Assembly: GCF_001523745.2 (NCBI RefSeq)
Contig: NZ_CP013387.1
Span: forward strand, 310,001-374,000
Direction of reading: 5' to 3'
Origin: Burkholderia mayonis
GTDB taxonomy: Bacteria; Pseudomonadota; Gammaproteobacteria; Burkholderiales; Burkholderiaceae
Length of the DNA stretch: 64,000 nucleotides
Shown here: positions 38,068 to 47,688 of the stretch, in pieces
Position numbering within the stretch: the stretch's first letter is position 1
Layout of the letters: each line of letters opens with the position of its first letter
Notes under the pieces: generated by a model
Databases searched by the model: none
What the model saw: the letters and a program-made list of their open reading frames with translations, nothing else
Told to the model about the DNA's origin: nothing
Position numbers and translations under genes: made by a program

Positions 38068-39069
38068 ATGATCGATTTACGCAGCGATACCGTGACGCGC
38101 CCGAGCGCGCCGATGCTGGCCGCAATGACGGCCGCCGAAGTGGGCGACGACGTATGGGGCGACGATCCGACCGTCGCGCGCCTGCAAGCCGTCGTCGCCG
38201 AGCGCGCGGGCAAGGAGGCGGCGCTGTTCTTTCCGAGCGGAACGCAGAGCAATCTCGCCGCGCTGATGTCGCATTGCGAGCGCGGCGACGAGTACATCGT
38301 CGGCCAGGCCGCGCACACGTACAAGTACGAAGGCGGCGGCGCGGCGGTGCTCGGCAGCATCCAGCCGCAGCCGATCGAGAACGCCGCGGACGGCACGCTG
38401 CCGCTCGACAAGATCGCGGCCGCGATCAAGCCGATCGACGATCACTTCGCGCGCTCGCGCCTCCTCGCGCTCGAGAACACGATCGGCGGCAAGGTGCTGC
38501 CCGAAGGCTACGTCGACGAAGCGGTCGCCCTCGCGCGCGGCCGCGGGCTCGCGACGCATCTCGACGGCGCGCGCGTGTGCAACGCGGCGGTCGCGTCGGG
38601 CCGCACGATCGCCGAGCTGTGCGCGCCGTTCGATTCGATCTCGATCTGTTTTTCGAAGGGACTCGGCGCGCCGGTCGGCTCGGTGCTCGTCGGCAGCCGC
38701 GCGCTGATCGACCGCGCGCACCGCTGGCGCAAGGTGCTGGGTGGCGGGATGCGGCAGGCGGGCGTGCTCGCGGCGGCGTGCCTGTACGCGCTCGAGCACA
38801 ACGTCGAGCGCCTGGCCGACGATCACGCGAACGCCGAGCGCCTCGCCCGAGGGCTCGCGCAGATCGGGCCGGTGAAGGTGCTGTCGCAGGCGACGAACAT
38901 GGTGTTCGCGCAGATTCCCGAAGCCGATTGCGCGCCGCTCGAAGCGTGGCTCGAGGCGCGCGGGATTCTCACGCAGATGCTGTATTCGACGCGCTTTGTC
39001 ACGCACTGCGACGTGTCGCGCGACGACATCGATACGTTCGTCGACGCGGTGAAGGCGTACTTCGCATAG
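38068..39069 (+). CDS. ltaE: Low-specificity L-threonine aldolase
   Basis: 333 residues, a fold-type I PLP enzyme splitting L-threonine or L-allo-threonine to glycine and acetaldehyde. The N-terminal MIDLRSDTVTRPSAPMLAAM and GDDVWGDDPTV match LtaE; the cofactor lysine is in SICFSKGLGAPVGSVLVGS. ATHLDGARV has the PLP-interacting Asp. The start at 38068 is set by the conserved N-terminal motif; the frame extends to 37882 through the lipoprotein end. No neighbouring gene suggests a specialised pathway. Confidence 0.94.
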   Translation: MIDLRSDTVTRPSAPMLAAMTAAEVGDDVWGDDPTVARLQAVVAERAGKEAALFFPSGTQSNLAALMSHCERGDEYIVGQAAHTYKYEGGGAAVLGSIQPQPIENAADGTLPLDKIAAAIKPIDDHFARSRLLALENTIGGKVLPEGYVDEAVALARGRGLATHLDGARVCNAAVASGRTIAELCAPFDSISICFSKGLGAPVGSVLVGSRALIDRAHRWRKVLGGGMRQAGVLAAACLYALEHNVERLADDHANAERLARGLAQIGPVKVLSQATNMVFAQIPEADCAPLEAWLEARGILTQMLYSTRFVTHCDVSRDDIDTFVDAVKAYFA

Positions 39070-39384
39070 CGGGCTGGAGCCGCTCGGCGAAGCGGGGCGC
39101 TCGGGTGGGCTGGCGGTCCGTTGTCGACAGGGGTGGCCGATGGCGCGTCGCGCCCCGCTGCTTGTTGGTAAGCCAACGCCAACGCCCGGACCCGGCGCGC
39201 ACGTGCCGGCCACGGCGTTCACCGCGACGCCCTCGCACGCCCGCATTCGTCGCGATGCCGCCGCCGGTCGCCCCGCCTGCAAGCGCTCGACATCGGCCTG
39301 GCGAGGTTTCCGAAACCCGTTCCTGCACGTTCGCGCAGTCAAGCCGACGGCGCGCGCGCCGTCACGTTCGCCGCGCGCGCACGC
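39070..39384. other. Gene-free convergent interval
   Basis: No supported gene in these 315 bp. The Arg/Pro-rich open frame on the plus strand has no family-like sequence. Confidence 0.5.
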
Positions 39385-40281
39385 TCAAGCGGATCGCAGC
39401 AGATCACGCGCGGCGTCGACGACGCGCGCCGACAGCGACTGCATGCTCGGCGACTGCACTTTCCACGCATGCCAGTAGAGTGCGACATCCTGCGGATGCG
39501 CCGGTGCGAGGTCGACCAGGCCCTGCTGGTCGAGCGGCCCGCTGCCTGCGAGCAGCTCGGGCACCATCGCGTAGCCGAGCCCGTGCCGCACGGCGGCGAA
39601 GTGCGCATGCGTGCCCGGCACGTAGTGGCACGGAAACGCGCCTTCCGGCAGGCCGAGCTTGCCCTTCAGGAACGACAGCTGAAGCGCGTCGCGCCGGCTG
39701 TGCGCGACGACGGGCGCTTGCCGGGCGCTCGTGCGCGTGAGGCCGCGCGGAAACCAGCGCGCGGCGAATTCCTTCGACGCGAGCAGGCGATAGCGCATCG
39801 CGCCGAGCGGCGCCACGACGCAGCCGCGCATCGGCTTGCTCTCGGTCGTCACGCAGCCGATCACCATCCCGTTTTCGAGCAGCGCGAACGTGTGATCCTG
39901 ATCCTCGACGAGCAGCTCGAACAGCATGCGCTCGCCCGCGAGCACCGACGTCAGCGCTGGCAGGAACCACGAGCCCAGGCTGTCCGAATTGAGCGCGATC
40001 GCGACCGCGATCGCCGAGCCGCGTTCGTCGGCGAGATCGGCGTGCAGATCCGCTTGCAGGAGCGCCATGCGGCGCAGGTGCTGCAGCACGCGCTGGCCGG
40101 CGGCGGTCGGCCGGCACGGCCGGGTGCGCAGCAAGAGCGGCGCGCCGAGGCTCGTCTCGAGCGCGCGAACGCGCTGCGTGACGGCCGAAGCGGTCACGTG
40201 CAGCCGCGACGCCGCCTGCTCGAAGCTGCCGGTATCGGCGACGGCGAGCAGCGCCGCCGCTTGTTTCGGATCGATCGTCAT
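39385..40281 (-). CDS. ArgP/IciA-like LysR-type regulator
   Basis: 298 residues. The N-terminal winged helix (KQAAALLAVADTGSFEQAAS then LHVTASAVTQRVRALETSLG) and the effector domain fit LysR. The overall pattern (DPKQAAALLAV start, LRTRPCRPTAAGQ, GAMRYRLLASKEFAARWFP) is typical of the ArgP/IciA branch, which senses lysine/arginine and controls ArgO/LysE exporters. No lysE/argO gene is next to it here; a class A PBP gene is divergent. The start ATG at 40281 is well supported by the conserved first helix. Confidence 0.9.
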   Translation of the reverse strand: MTIDPKQAAALLAVADTGSFEQAASRLHVTASAVTQRVRALETSLGAPLLLRTRPCRPTAAGQRVLQHLRRMALLQADLHADLADERGSAIAVAIALNSDSLGSWFLPALTSVLAGERMLFELLVEDQDHTFALLENGMVIGCVTTESKPMRGCVVAPLGAMRYRLLASKEFAARWFPRGLTRTSARQAPVVAHSRRDALQLSFLKGKLGLPEGAFPCHYVPGTHAHFAAVRHGLGYAMVPELLAGSGPLDQQGLVDLAPAHPQDVALYWHAWKVQSPSMQSLSARVVDAARDLLRSA

Positions 40282-40327
40282 CTGTCGCTCGCGTCGTGCC
40301 GCCGGGAGAAGCGGCTTCCTGAATAAA

Positions 40328-40354
40328 ATTTAGCGTAATCAACTTAGGCTAAAT
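40328..40354. promoter_or_regulatory. Long inverted repeat between ArgP-like regulator and PBP
   Basis: ATTTAGC (40328-40334) and GCTAAAT (40348-40354) form a perfect 7-bp dyad with a 13-bp spacer in the only AT-rich part of the intergenic region. It is a likely LysR binding site affecting either or both divergent genes. Confidence 0.55.
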
Positions 40355-40461
40355 ATTGTACCGACATCGAGATCCTCCCCGGACAATGCGCGCGTGCGCT
40401 TCGTGCACTGCAACATCCGCGCGATGCCCGCATGCCGCATCTGTAAAGGAAGGATTTCGAA

Positions 40462-42594
40462 ATGATCGATCACACGCCGAATTCGACGCCGGAGACCACG
40501 CCGACGCCACCGCAAGGGCCCGCGACGCGGCGCCGCCGCTATTTCCGCACGCTGGCGGGCCTGCTGGTCGGCGCGGCGATCGCGGTCGGCGCGGTCGGCA
40601 CGTGGACGCTGCAGCGCATCTGGACGCAGTTGCCGTCCGTCGAACCGCTCGCCGTCTATCGGCCGGCGCTGCCGCTGCGGATCTTCTCGCGCGACGGCGA
40701 GCTGCTCGCCGAATACGGCGTCGAGCGCCGCGAGTTCGTGCCGCTCGAACGCATGCCGCTGCTCGTTCGGCACGCGCTGCTCGCCGCCGAGGATGCGCAG
40801 TTCTATACGCATGGCGCGGTCGACGTCGGCGGTCTCGCGCGCGCGACGTTCGCGAACGTCGTCACCGGCCAGCCGGGGCAGGGCGGCAGCACGATCACGA
40901 TGCAGGTCGCACGCAACTTCTTCCTCACGCGCGACAAGGTGCTGAGCCGCAAGCTCGCCGAGATCCTGATGTCGTACAAGCTCGAACGCGCATACAGCAA
41001 GGACAAGCTGCTCGAGCTGTACATAAACGAGATCTATCTCGGCGAGCGCGCGTATGGGTTCGCGGCTGCCGCGTCCGTCTACTTCGGCAAGCCGCTCGAT
41101 GCGCTGACGCCGGGCGAGGTGGCGGTGCTCGCCGGCTTGCCGAAGGCGCCGTCGGCGTTCAATCCGGTCGTCAATCCGGCGCGCGCGACCACGCGCCGCA
41201 ATTACGTGCTCGGCCGCATGCGCGCGCTCGGTTATCTCGATGAAGCCGCGTACCGGCAGGCCGCGGGCGCGCCGATCGCGCTCGCGACCACGCCGCCGCC
41301 CGGCATCGTCGCCGCGCCGTATGTCGCCGAGCGCGCGCGCCGGATGATGGTCGAGCGTTTCCACGACGACGCCTACACGCTCGGCCTCGACGTGACGACG
41401 ACGATCGCGATGCGCGATCAGCGCGCGGCCGAGGCAGTGCTCGCGCGCGGCCTCACACGCGGCGGCCGGCGTGACGCGAAGGACGCGCTCGAAGGCGCGC
41501 TCGTGTCGGTCGACGCGGCGACGGGCGACATCCTTGCGCTCGCGGGCGGCGCGGATTTCGCGCGCAATGCGTTCGACCATGCGCTGCAGGCATATCGGCA
41601 GCCCGGCTCGAGCTTCAAGCCGTTCGTCTATTCGGCCGCGCTGGAAAAGGGCATGTTCCCCGGGGTGCTCATCGACGATACGCAGCGCACGCTGTCGCGC
41701 GACGAAACCGGCGCGAATCCGTGGCGGCCGCGCAACTTCGGCAACAACTACGAAGGCTTCATTCCGGTGCGGCGCGGGTTGATGCGCTCGAAAAACCTCG
41801 TCGCGGTCAGCCTGATGCAGGCGGCGCAGCCGGACTTCGTCCAGCAGCACGCGGTTCGCTTCGGCTTCGAGCCGCAGCGCAATCCCGCGTCGCTGCCGCT
41901 CGCGCTCGGCGCGGGCGCGGCGACGCCGCTTCAGGTCGCGAGCGCGTATGCGGTGTTCGCGAACCAGGGCGTGCGGATGGAGCCGCGACTCGTCGAATCG
42001 GTCCGACAGCGGCACGGCGGCGTGCTGTTCGACGCGCAGCCGACGGCGGGCGTGCGCGTCGTGTCCGAGCGCAACGCGTTCGTGATGGACAGCATGCTGC
42101 GCGACGTCGTGCGCCACGGCACCGCGCGCCGCGCGCTCGCGCTGAATCGTTCCGATGCCGCAGGCAAGACCGGCACGTCGAACGGCTCGAAGGACGTCTG
42201 GTTCGGCGGCTACTCGTCGGGCGTCGTATCGGTCGTCTGGATGGGCTACGATGCGCCGCGCAGCCTCGGGCGCGCGACGGGCGCGTCGCTTGCGCTACCC
42301 GTGTGGGTCGACTACATGAAGGGGGCGATCGACGGCCGCCAGGCGATCGAGCGCACGCCCCCCGCAGACGTCGCGCTCGTCGACGGCGATTACGTCTACG
42401 CCGAATACGCGGGCGGCAAGTGCACGCCGGCGCTGCCGCCGTTCGTGCGCAGCCCGTTCGCATGCGACGCGGCGCGACGCGCGTCGGCGGACGGCGACGC
42501 ACCGGCCGGCGTGGCGGCGGGCGCGCCGGCGCCGCCCGCCGTCGACGCGGCCGAGCGCGCGCGCGTGCTCGAACTGTTCCGTACGGAAGATTGA
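40462..42594 (+). CDS. Bifunctional class A penicillin-binding protein (PBP1a type)
   Basis: 710 residues. A membrane anchor (about 33-52) precedes a GT51 glycosyltransferase with catalytic E110 in AAEDAQFYTHG, GGSTITMQVARNFFL and NEIYLGERAYGF. The transpeptidase has S383-S-F-K386 (QPGSSFKPF), S443-K-N and K569-T-G (AGKTGTSNGSK). It polymerises and crosslinks peptidoglycan in the periplasm. At 710 residues it is shorter than the usual Burkholderia PBP1a and may be a second copy. AAGGA precedes the ATG at 40462. A TRIC channel gene starts 12 bp after the stop. Confidence 0.94.
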   Translation: MIDHTPNSTPETTPTPPQGPATRRRRYFRTLAGLLVGAAIAVGAVGTWTLQRIWTQLPSVEPLAVYRPALPLRIFSRDGELLAEYGVERREFVPLERMPLLVRHALLAAEDAQFYTHGAVDVGGLARATFANVVTGQPGQGGSTITMQVARNFFLTRDKVLSRKLAEILMSYKLERAYSKDKLLELYINEIYLGERAYGFAAAASVYFGKPLDALTPGEVAVLAGLPKAPSAFNPVVNPARATTRRNYVLGRMRALGYLDEAAYRQAAGAPIALATTPPPGIVAAPYVAERARRMMVERFHDDAYTLGLDVTTTIAMRDQRAAEAVLARGLTRGGRRDAKDALEGALVSVDAATGDILALAGGADFARNAFDHALQAYRQPGSSFKPFVYSAALEKGMFPGVLIDDTQRTLSRDETGANPWRPRNFGNNYEGFIPVRRGLMRSKNLVAVSLMQAAQPDFVQQHAVRFGFEPQRNPASLPLALGAGAATPLQVASAYAVFANQGVRMEPRLVESVRQRHGGVLFDAQPTAGVRVVSERNAFVMDSMLRDVVRHGTARRALALNRSDAAGKTGTSNGSKDVWFGGYSSGVVSVVWMGYDAPRSLGRATGASLALPVWVDYMKGAIDGRQAIERTPPADVALVDGDYVYAEYAGGKCTPALPPFVRSPFACDAARRASADGDAPAGVAAGAPAPPAVDAAERARVLELFRTED

Positions 42595-42606
42595 GCGAGG
42601 ACACGC

Positions 42607-43215
42607 ATGCATACGCTCTACTTGATCGCGATCGTCGCGGAAGCGATGTCGGGCGCGCTGATGGGCATGCAGCGCGGGATGGACCGGTTCGGCCTCGCGC
42701 TCGTCGGCGCGGTGACCGCGCTGGGCGGCGGCACCGTGCGCGACGTGCTGCTCGGCCGCTATCCGCTGACCTGGGTCGCACACCCCGAATACCTGCTGCT
42801 GACGCTCGCCGCGGCGACGTTCGCGTCGATGACGGCGACACACGTCGCGCGGCTGAAGTCGCTGTTCACGACGGTCGACGCGCTCGGACTCGCGGCGTTC
42901 TCGATCATCGGCTGCGACGTCGCGGCGACGGTGAACGATAGCCCGACCGTGATCGTGCTCGCGGGCGCGATCACCGGCGTCTGCGGCGGGATGCTGCGCG
43001 ACCTGCTTTGCAATGAGATGCCGCTCGTGCTGCGCAGGGAGCTGTACGCGAGCATCGCGTTGCTGACGGGCGCGCTGTATGTCGGGCTGAAAGCGCTCGG
43101 CGCGGCGGGTGGCGTCGCGACCGTCGTCGCGCTGGTCGTAGGGTTCGCGGTCCGGATGCTTGCGGTGCGGCGCGGCTGGCGCTTGAAGGCATTCCATACG
43201 GCCGACGCCGGCTGA
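42607..43215 (+). CDS. TRIC/UPF0126-family cation channel
   Basis: 202 residues with about seven membrane segments as two repeated halves. Signatures include GMDRFGLALVGAVTALGGGTVRDVLLG in the first half (given here as FGLALVGAVTALGGGTVRD) and PTVIVLAGAITGVCGGMLRDL in the second; both Gly-Gly-x-x-R-D motifs line the pore. Bacterial homologues form trimeric potassium- or sodium-permeable channels. It starts 12 bp after the PBP gene and is probably co-transcribed with it. Function in this host is unknown. Confidence 0.88.
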   Translation: MHTLYLIAIVAEAMSGALMGMQRGMDRFGLALVGAVTALGGGTVRDVLLGRYPLTWVAHPEYLLLTLAAATFASMTATHVARLKSLFTTVDALGLAAFSIIGCDVAATVNDSPTVIVLAGAITGVCGGMLRDLLCNEMPLVLRRELYASIALLTGALYVGLKALGAAGGVATVVALVVGFAVRMLAVRRGWRLKAFHTADAG

Positions 43216-43242
43216 CGCCGGCGCCGCATGCGCGGCGGCCGC

Positions 43243-44061
43243 TCATGCTGGCACGATGACGGGCGCCGTGCCGTCGCCCGCATCGACGAGCCGCACGCGA
43301 AATCCGTGACAGCGTTCGATCAGGTCCGGACGCAGCACGTCGGCGGGTGTGCCGTCGGCGACGATCGCACCGTCCGCGAGCATCGCGATGCGATCCGCGT
43401 GACGTGCGGCGAGATTCGGATCGTGGACGATCGTCAGCACGCCGATTCCCCAGTCGCGCGACAGGCGTCGAACCGTGTCGAGCAATTGATGCTGATGCGC
43501 GAGATCGAGCGCGGCGGTCGGCTCGTCGAGCAGCAGGTAGCGGGGCGCGCTCGCCGATTCGCCGGATGGCCAGAGCTGCGCGAGCACGCGCGCGAACTGC
43601 ACGCGTGCGAGCTCGCCGCCCGACAGTGTCGTGACGTCGCGCGCGCCGAGCGTCGACGCGCCCGCGAGCGCCAGCGCCTGCGACGCGATTTCGCTGTCTT
43701 CAAGCGCGAGCGCGCCGGTGCGGCGCGTGTGCGGATAGCGGCCGAGCAGCACGATTTCGAGCGCGCTGAACGGAAATGCGGGCTGCGACGCTTGAGGAAG
43801 CACCGCGCGCAACCGCGCGAGGCGCGGTGCGTCGATCCGGTGGACGGGCTCGCTGTTCAGCGTGACGTCGCCGCGGACGGTCGCGCCGCGCGCCGCGCCG
43901 CCGATCCGCAAGTCGCCCGAGAGCACCTTGAGCAGCGTGCTCTTGCCAGCGCCGTTGCGCCCGAGCAGTGCGGTGACGCAGCCGGGCGCGATCCGGATCG
44001 ACAGGTCGCGAAGGATGACGCCGCCTGCGCGTGCGACGTGAAGACGATCGGCAATCAGCAT
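43243..44061 (-). CDS. hmuV: Haem ABC importer ATP-binding protein
   Basis: 272 residues. The Walker A is [14 protein letters not shown], signature [17 protein letters not shown] and Walker [13 protein letters not shown]. HmuV drives haem import through HmuU at the inner membrane. It is the last gene of hmuRSTUV, 148 bp after hmuU. The equivalent Burkholderia symbol is bhuV. Confidence 0.95.
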   Translation of the reverse strand: MLIADRLHVARAGGVILRDLSIRIAPGCVTALLGRNGAGKSTLLKVLSGDLRIGGAARGATVRGDVTLNSEPVHRIDAPRLARLRAVLPQASQPAFPFSALEIVLLGRYPHTRRTGALALEDSEIASQALALAGASTLGARDVTTLSGGELARVQFARVLAQLWPSGESASAPRYLLLDEPTAALDLAHQHQLLDTVRRLSRDWGIGVLTIVHDPNLAARHADRIAMLADGAIVADGTPADVLRPDLIERCHGFRVRLVDAGDGTAPVIVPA

Positions 44062-44209
44062 GGCATTCGATTCGGTGTCGGTGCGCGGCTCGGCATGGCC
44101 GTTCGCGAAGCAGCGTGCGCGCCCGCGATCGAGATCGTTTCGTTGCGGCCGAACGAGCGGCGTGTGCGCAGGCCTGCGAAATTTCGATGATGAGATTCGG
44201 CTCGCAACG

Positions 44210-45334
44210 TCATGCTCCCAGTGCGCCGCGCCGTTTCCACAGCAGTGCGAGAAAGAACGGTGCGCCGATCAGCGCGGTCAGGATGCCGAGCGGAATCTCG
44301 GCAGGCGCGGCGAGCGTTCTTGCGGCGAGATCGGCGGCGACCGCGAGGAGCGCGCCGAGCAGCGCCGCGCCCGGCATCATGATCCGCTGATCGGGGCCGG
44401 CTGCGAGCCGCACGCAATGCGGCGCGACGAGCCCGATGAAGCCGATCACGCCGGTGCACGACACGAGCGCGCCGACGCACATCGCCGTTCCGACGAGCAC
44501 GCGCCGCTTCACGCGCTGCACCGGCACGCCGAGATGCAGCGCCTCCGTTTCGCCGAGCTGCAGCGCGTTCAGCGCGTGCCGCTCGCCCGCGAGCAGCGCG
44601 CAGCCGACGAGTGCGAATGGTGCGACGGCGGCGATCATGCGCCACTGCGCGCCGCCGACGCTGCCGAGGCTCCAGAACGTCAGCGACCGCAACTGCGTAT
44701 CGTCGGCGACGTAAGTGAGGAGGCCGATCGCCGCGCCCGCGAGCGCGTTGATCGCAATGCCGGCGAGCAGCAGCAGCGGCAGTGCGAGGCGGTCGCGCGT
44801 GATAGCGAGCCGATAGACGATCGCCGCGACCGCGAGCGCGCTGGCGAATGCGGCGACCGGCAGGAAGCCGAGCGCGACCGGCGCGGCGGCGACGAGCGGG
44901 CCGAGCACGATCAGCGCCGACGCGCCGAGCGCCGCGCCGCTCGACACGCCGATCAGGCCCGGATCGGCGAGTGGGTTGCGAAAGAGCGCCTGCATCGCGG
45001 CACCCGCTGCGCCGAAGCCGGCGCCGACGAGCAGCGCCAGCATGACGCGCGGCGCGCGGATATCCAGCAGCACCGCGCGCGCCTGACGCAGCGCGGGATC
45101 GCTCGCGAGCCGTGCGTCGGGCGCGGCGAGCGCGTCGAACAATTGCGCGGGCGCGAGCCGGAATGCGCCGACACAGAGCGCGGCGATCGATGCGACGGCG
45201 AGTGCGGCGATCAGGATGGCGAGTGTCCACACGGCGCGCCGTCGGCGGAAGGCGGCGACGGTCGATGGCGCGAATGCCGGGCGGAGCGCGGCAGGCGTCG
45301 GATCGACCGACGGAGAACGGGTAGCGATGCTCAT
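44210..45334 (-). CDS. hmuU: Haem ABC importer permease
   Basis: 374 residues, FecCD-type permease with about ten membrane segments. Signatures are [24 protein letters not shown] sequence (here [20 protein letters not shown]), [20 protein letters not shown] and [12 protein letters not shown] (here [16 protein letters not shown]). It carries haem into the cytoplasm with HmuV and HmuT. It lies 241 bp downstream of hmuT; the open space is longer than in many hmu operons, with no separate promoter visible to me. Confidence 0.95.
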   Translation of the reverse strand: MSIATRSPSVDPTPAALRPAFAPSTVAAFRRRRAVWTLAILIAALAVASIAALCVGAFRLAPAQLFDALAAPDARLASDPALRQARAVLLDIRAPRVMLALLVGAGFGAAGAAMQALFRNPLADPGLIGVSSGAALGASALIVLGPLVAAAPVALGFLPVAAFASALAVAAIVYRLAITRDRLALPLLLLAGIAINALAGAAIGLLTYVADDTQLRSLTFWSLGSVGGAQWRMIAAVAPFALVGCALLAGERHALNALQLGETEALHLGVPVQRVKRRVLVGTAMCVGALVSCTGVIGFIGLVAPHCVRLAAGPDQRIMMPGAALLGALLAVAADLAARTLAAPAEIPLGILTALIGAPFFLALLWKRRGALGA

Positions 45335-45575
45335 CGTGGAGGATCGAATGGGATAGATTGCGATTCTGTCGACGCACGTGCGAAGTGGCCGATAGGCATC
45401 GCGTGCCGTACGGCGGCGGCTGCTTCGCAGCGCGCGAAACAGCGCGAACCGATTGCGTCGGATCGGACGGCGGCAGGCATGGCGACGAATTCAGGAAACC
45501 GAACGATCGCGAGCGATCGCCGCGCGACGCGGCTCGTCGCGGCGAATCGATGCGAGCATCGTCGATCTCGCATGC

Positions 45576-46502
45576 TCAAGCCAGCACGCGATTCAACCGG
45601 CGCTGCAACGCGGCGACCGCCTGCGGCAGACGCGGTCCGAAGCCGAGCAGGAACAGCGCGTCGAGCGAGACGACGCGCCGCGCGCGTCCGGCCGGCGTCG
45701 CCGCGAAGCCGGGCGTCGCGAGGAGCGCATCGCGTCCGCCGACCGCCTGCAGACCCTCGTCCGAGATCAGCACGACATCGGGCGCCGACGCGACGAGCGA
45801 TTCGGCGGTCAGCGGCTTGTAGCGATCGAATCCCTGCATCGCGTTGTGCGCGCCCGCGTAGCGGATCATCGCGTCGGCGGCCGTCTGCTGGCCGGCGACG
45901 AGCGCCTGGTTGCCTGCGTGATTGAGCACGAACAGCACGCGCGCAGGCGTGCGCTGCGACGCGCGGGGCGGTGTGGCGTCGACCGCCGCGCGCGCCGCGA
46001 GCCAGTCGCGATCAAAGCGTGCGAGCAGCATGTCGCCCGCGCTCTGTAGCGAAAGTGCCTGCGCGATTCCGCGAATCTTGCGGCGCACGGATTCGACGTC
46101 GTGCGCCTCGTCGAATGTCGTGACGGTCACGCCGGCGCTCTTCAGTTGCGAGAGCACGGCGGGCGGTCCGGCCTCCGCCGACGCGAGCACGAGATCGGGC
46201 CGAAGCGACAGCAATCCTTCCGCGGACAACGTGCGTTGATAGCCGATCTTCGGCAAGCGCCGCGCGGCGTCCGGGTACGTGCAGGTGGTGTCCGTGCCGA
46301 CGAGCTCGTAGCGCGTGGTTCGCGCGCCGCCCAGCGCGTAGATCGTTTCGGCGAGCGCGCCGCCGACCGCGACGACGCGCTTCGGCGGCACACTCGCCGG
46401 CGAGCGCGCGAACGCGCCCGGATGCGCGGCCGCGAACACGAGCGCGCCCGTGCCCGCGAGCCATGCGCGACGGCGTGCATCGATGCGCGACGACTGGCTC
46501 AT
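45576..46502 (-). CDS. hmuT: Periplasmic haem-binding protein
   Basis: 308 residues, helical-backbone (FeuA/BtuF-type) binding protein. The N-terminus (IDARRRAWLAGTGALVFAAA) looks like a Tat or Sec signal with RRR. The mature part has RVVAVGGALAETIYALGG and a C-terminal VSLDALFLLGFGPRLPQAV; this class delivers haem to HmuUV. The ATG (46502-46500) overlaps the hmuS stop by four bases (ATGA, 46499-46502), so translation is coupled. bhuT is a synonym. Confidence 0.93.
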   Translation of the reverse strand: MSQSSRIDARRRAWLAGTGALVFAAAHPGAFARSPASVPPKRVVAVGGALAETIYALGGARTTRYELVGTDTTCTYPDAARRLPKIGYQRTLSAEGLLSLRPDLVLASAEAGPPAVLSQLKSAGVTVTTFDEAHDVESVRRKIRGIAQALSLQSAGDMLLARFDRDWLAARAAVDATPPRASQRTPARVLFVLNHAGNQALVAGQQTAADAMIRYAGAHNAMQGFDRYKPLTAESLVASAPDVVLISDEGLQAVGGRDALLATPGFAATPAGRARRVVSLDALFLLGFGPRLPQAVAALQRRLNRVLA

Positions 46503-47632
46503 CGCGCGACCTCGGTATCGGTCACGCCGGGGACGTTCGCCGCGCCCGTCGCGCTTGCGGCATCGATCGTCGGCAGCGCGCCCACCAGTTCGCGCCAGCC
46601 TGCCAGCTCTGGCTGTCCCGGCTTGCGTGCGCCGAACAGCATCGCGATGTTGTCGCCCGCTGCGTCGAACAGCTCGATCGACGTGACGATGCCGTCGCTC
46701 GTCGGCTTTCTCACGGCCCACGCGGACGCGACGAGATCCTCGCGCAGATGCAGGTTGAAATCCCCGTCGAGCACGTTGATCCACGCACCCATCCGGCGGA
46801 TGTTCGTGACGGGACCGGTATGGATCTGGATCATCCCGCGATTGCCGACGAACACCATGATCGGCAGCCGCGTCTGCACGGCGCGTTCGAGCACGCGCCG
46901 CATTGCGTCGGTCGCGACGCGATGCGCGCGCGTCGTGCCGGCGAGCCGCAGCGCCTGCGTGCGCGCGACACCGAAGCGGCGCACGACGCCATGGAACTGG
47001 TGCGTGTCGGTCATCGCGTCCCACGCGTCGCGCAGGGCCGCCGCGTCGATCTCGCCGTCGGGCCGCTCGACGAACGCAGGGGGCGCGGGCTCGACCGCGA
47101 ACGCAGGCGATTGCACCGGCATCCGCCAGCGCGACACGAACGCGTCGAACGCGTCGTGATCGCTGTGCTTGCGCAGATAGACCTTGTGCACCGCGTCGCC
47201 TTGCGCGTCGAAGAACTGCAGGCTCTTCATCGCGCCGTGCGCGGTCGGCTCGTAGACGGCGAAGCCCGCCGCCCAGTTGCGGTAGAAGATCCGCAGATCG
47301 ATCGCGCCGAGCGCGAGCCCAACCGGGCCGTCATGGCTCATCTGCTCGAACACGCCGTCCTTCTCGTGCACGGCGGCCGCGTTGCGCGTGAGCGCCATCA
47401 CGCCGCCCAGGCGCGGCATCTCTTCGAACAATTCGACGAAGCTCGGCTCGAGCCGCACGACGCGCTCGCCCGCGAACGCCGCGAGCGCCTCGCCTTCGCT
47501 GATGCCGAGCAATTGCGCGACGTCGCGGTTGCGCAGCTTGCGGGTTTCCTTCAGGTGCAGGAACGCGTCGCGCAGTTCGTCCGGCGCGAGCGCGCGGTTC
47601 GACGAAGAGGCGGGAGCGGCGGTGTTCATCAT
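46499..47632 (-). CDS. hmuS: Haem-degrading / haem-trafficking factor HmuS
   Basis: 377 residues with two ChuX/HutX-type half repeats typical of HemS/HmuS. The first covers EALAAFAGERVVRLEPSFVE to FYRNWAAGFAV; the second resembles it around RVLERAVQTRLPIMVFVGNRG and IQIHTGPVTNIRRMGAWINV. It binds cytoplasmic haem and either opens the ring or hands it on. ATG 47632 follows GAGGA at proper distance (an adjacent ATG 47629 is equivalent). It is 56 bp after hmuR. bhuS is a synonym. Confidence 0.93.
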   Translation of the reverse strand: MMNTAAPASSSNRALAPDELRDAFLHLKETRKLRNRDVAQLLGISEGEALAAFAGERVVRLEPSFVELFEEMPRLGGVMALTRNAAAVHEKDGVFEQMSHDGPVGLALGAIDLRIFYRNWAAGFAVYEPTAHGAMKSLQFFDAQGDAVHKVYLRKHSDHDAFDAFVSRWRMPVQSPAFAVEPAPPAFVERPDGEIDAAALRDAWDAMTDTHQFHGVVRRFGVARTQALRLAGTTRAHRVATDAMRRVLERAVQTRLPIMVFVGNRGMIQIHTGPVTNIRRMGAWINVLDGDFNLHLREDLVASAWAVRKPTSDGIVTSIELFDAAGDNIAMLFGARKPGQPELAGWRELVGALPTIDAASATGAANVPGVTDTEVAR

Positions 47633-47688
47633 GTCGGAGATCCTCGATTGGCGGATTGGCCGGAAGGGAAAAAGGCGTGCGGGCCGCA

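Noticed and set aside
39140..39478. Pro/Arg-rich 112-codon frame between ltaE and the LysR gene
   Set aside because: No ribosome site, no recognisable sequence, and overlaps the LysR 3' end.
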